Positions 63,214-64,000 of a DNA stretch of 64,000 nt are shown here, in pieces. The stretch covers positions 81,572 through 145,571 of the forward strand of contig JBCBOS010000023.1 in assembly GCA_039821145.1 (NCBI GenBank). Direction: 5' to 3'. The notes beneath the pieces are model-generated. The model was not told where the DNA came from, searched no databases, and worked only from the letters and a program-made list of their open reading frames with translations. The DNA comes from JBCCSZ01 sp039821145 (GTDB taxonomy: Bacteria; Bacteroidota; Bacteroidia; Chitinophagales; Saprospiraceae). The translations under genes and the position numbers were made by a program. The number at the start of each line of letters is the position of its first letter. Within the stretch, counting starts at the first letter, position 1.

Positions 63214-63763
63214 TTGTCAATTTTTTTTGAAAAATTACGCTGCGAATGGCATGACGTAGGCATGAACCAGGCCTTCGCAGACCTGATCGGTCATTGAGAC
63301 ATTTACAATGGAAAACATATGTTGAAAACCATCGCAACAGCAGGAAGCGTTTCCTCTGTGAAAGGCCCTTTGCACTTTTGATACTTGAAAACTGCAGGAT
63401 CAAAAAATATTCTTACCTTAGCAGAAGGGAAAAAACCTACCCCCACTACGAGGGGCAGGGCTGCACCGATCAGATTCCCCCGCTGCTGTGATACGAACGC
63501 AGATTGCAGTCATCATTCGTTCACAGCAAAAACCATTCACCAGCAGGCTCTCCAAACAGCGCAGACTTAACCCCAATCAAGGCTACTCCCCAGCTGCCAG
63601 CAGCAACCATCTAGCTGATTTGAAGGCGATTCAAACCAGTGAAAACATGTATCTTTTTTTGTGAATGGTAGGAGCAAGATATGAAAAATCCCTGGGAAAA
63701 TGCAAGAGGTTTATAGGACATTCCCAGAGATTTTACTGTAGAGAAAGAATAAAAAAAGTGGCG
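63214..63763. other. Intergenic region upstream of the propeller gene
   Basis: About 550 bases without a convincing gene on either strand. The left end holds the promoter region of the propeller/RHS operon. The middle (about 63430-63560) is GC-richer, with several G and C runs. The right end is AT-rich and is the 3' region of the small peptide gene. Confidence 0.35.
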
Positions 63764-63877
63764 TTACATGATTTCGTCTATGATGATAATATCACTTGTA
63801 CTTCCTCCCTTAATCAGGATTTTTTCACTTTTTGAGAGAGGTTTTACTTTTGACTTGATGATCGTCTTGAGTCTCAT
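63764..63877 (-). CDS. Double-glycine leader peptide, RiPP-precursor-like
   Basis: A 37-residue peptide on the minus strand, ATG at 63877, TAA at 63764. The leader, residues 1-25, is basic and ends LSKSEKILIKGG, the typical shape of Bacteroidota double-glycine leaders (LSK-E-K-IKGG). The putative core is STSDIIIIDEIM, 12 residues with Ser/Thr and Asp/Glu side chains suited to ester or amide crosslinks, and no Cys. Double-glycine leaders are cut by C39 peptidase-ABC exporters. A TATTTTTG -7 element lies 40 bases upstream. No modifying enzyme is inside the window; it would be expected beyond the right edge. Confidence 0.6.
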   Translation of the reverse strand: MRLKTIIKSKVKPLSKSEKILIKGGSTSDIIIIDEIM

Positions 63878-63917
63878 AAATATTGAATTTAAGAATGAAT
63901 AATATCAATCAATCCTG

Positions 63918-63925
63918 CAAAAATA
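63918..63925 (-). promoter_or_regulatory. -7 promoter element of the double-glycine peptide gene
   Basis: On the minus strand TATTTTTG matches TAnnTTTG exactly and lies 40 bases before the peptide ATG, just after the stop of the upstream fragment. No good TTTG is seen at the -33 distance, so the match is only half a promoter. Confidence 0.4.
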
Positions 63926-63930
63926 AGTAC

Positions 63931-64000
63931 TTAAGAAAAAGAAATATGGTATTTTGATCCGATCCCCTTCAGCAGGGAATCAAGTTCTTTGACAAGTGAT
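63931..64000 (-). CDS. C-terminal fragment of a gene running off the right edge
   Basis: The minus strand from the edge is open for 22 codons to TAA at 63931-63933, ending DSLLKGIGSKYHISFS. The fragment is too short to classify. It lies 53 bases upstream of the double-glycine peptide gene on the same strand, so it may belong to the same cluster. Confidence 0.4.
   Translation of the reverse strand, partial: SLVKELDSLLKGIGSKYHISFS

Noticed and set aside
63430..63560. GC-rich stretch with G and C runs as a possible riboswitch or small RNA
   Set aside because: No stable long stem or known riboswitch consensus could be built by eye, and no terminator follows.

Overview
The window looks like a chromosomal segment of a Bacteroidota bacterium, most likely in or near the Saprospiria (Lewinella/Haliscomenobacter-like). 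The evidence is read from the sequence. There are several large secreted proteins with type IX secretion (T9SS) C-terminal sorting domains, a PorV-type outer-membrane protein, a very large RHS protein of the Bacteroidota kind, PKD-rich proteins, and a phosphotransferase-RapZ fusion. Promoters match TTTG-N20-TAnnTTTG, and most genes lack a Shine-Dalgarno sequence. No tRNA, rRNA, CRISPR array, transposase or prophage was found.

Left part (1-26.5 kb): the tail of an upstream gene and a small secreted protein; APH-RapZ fusion and Obg (minus strand, overlapping); a VIT/vWA secreted protein; a membrane histidine kinase divergent from a secreted propeller-like protein; a pentapeptide-repeat protein with two tandem paralogous HTH regulators; a membrane protein; prs; an NfeD-like protein with flotillin; a 1766-residue secreted protein with a clan GH-A-like glycosidase domain and fourteen PKD domains; a DUF2480-like protein; scpB; a membrane-anchored protein; a DksA/TraR zinc-finger protein; and radA.

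Middle part (26.5-46.5 kb): a DCC-family protein, asnS, a TetR regulator with a GNAT acetyltransferase, a secreted S9 peptidase, a PaaE-like reductase with its own TetR regulator and a candidate operator, a secreted alpha/beta hydrolase, an unrecognised 947-residue protein, a 72-residue protein with a strong ribosome-binding site, a stand-alone TIR protein, rpsT, sucA, and a bicarbonate-transporter (SbtA-like) operon divergent from a LysR/CbbR-like regulator.

Right part (46.5-64 kb): low-molecular-weight tyrosine phosphatase, an outer-membrane-type protein, a 184-bp MITE-like element, a four-gene run with mtnA, an NmrA-type oxidoreductase and a class II aldolase, a MATE transporter and mnmE. 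Then comes a three-gene minus-strand unit: an interrupted YWTD-propeller secreted protein, a 2313-residue RHS protein with an AT-rich C-terminal tip, and a small exported protein in the immunity-gene position. At the right edge a 37-codon gene, missed by ordinary length cut-offs, encodes a double-glycine leader peptide resembling Bacteroidota RiPP precursors, behind the tail of another gene that runs off the window.

The best candidates for something undescribed are the double-glycine peptide at the right edge, the RHS tip with its neighbour, the 947-residue protein/small peptide/TIR neighbourhood, and the SbtA operon with its two small companion proteins.
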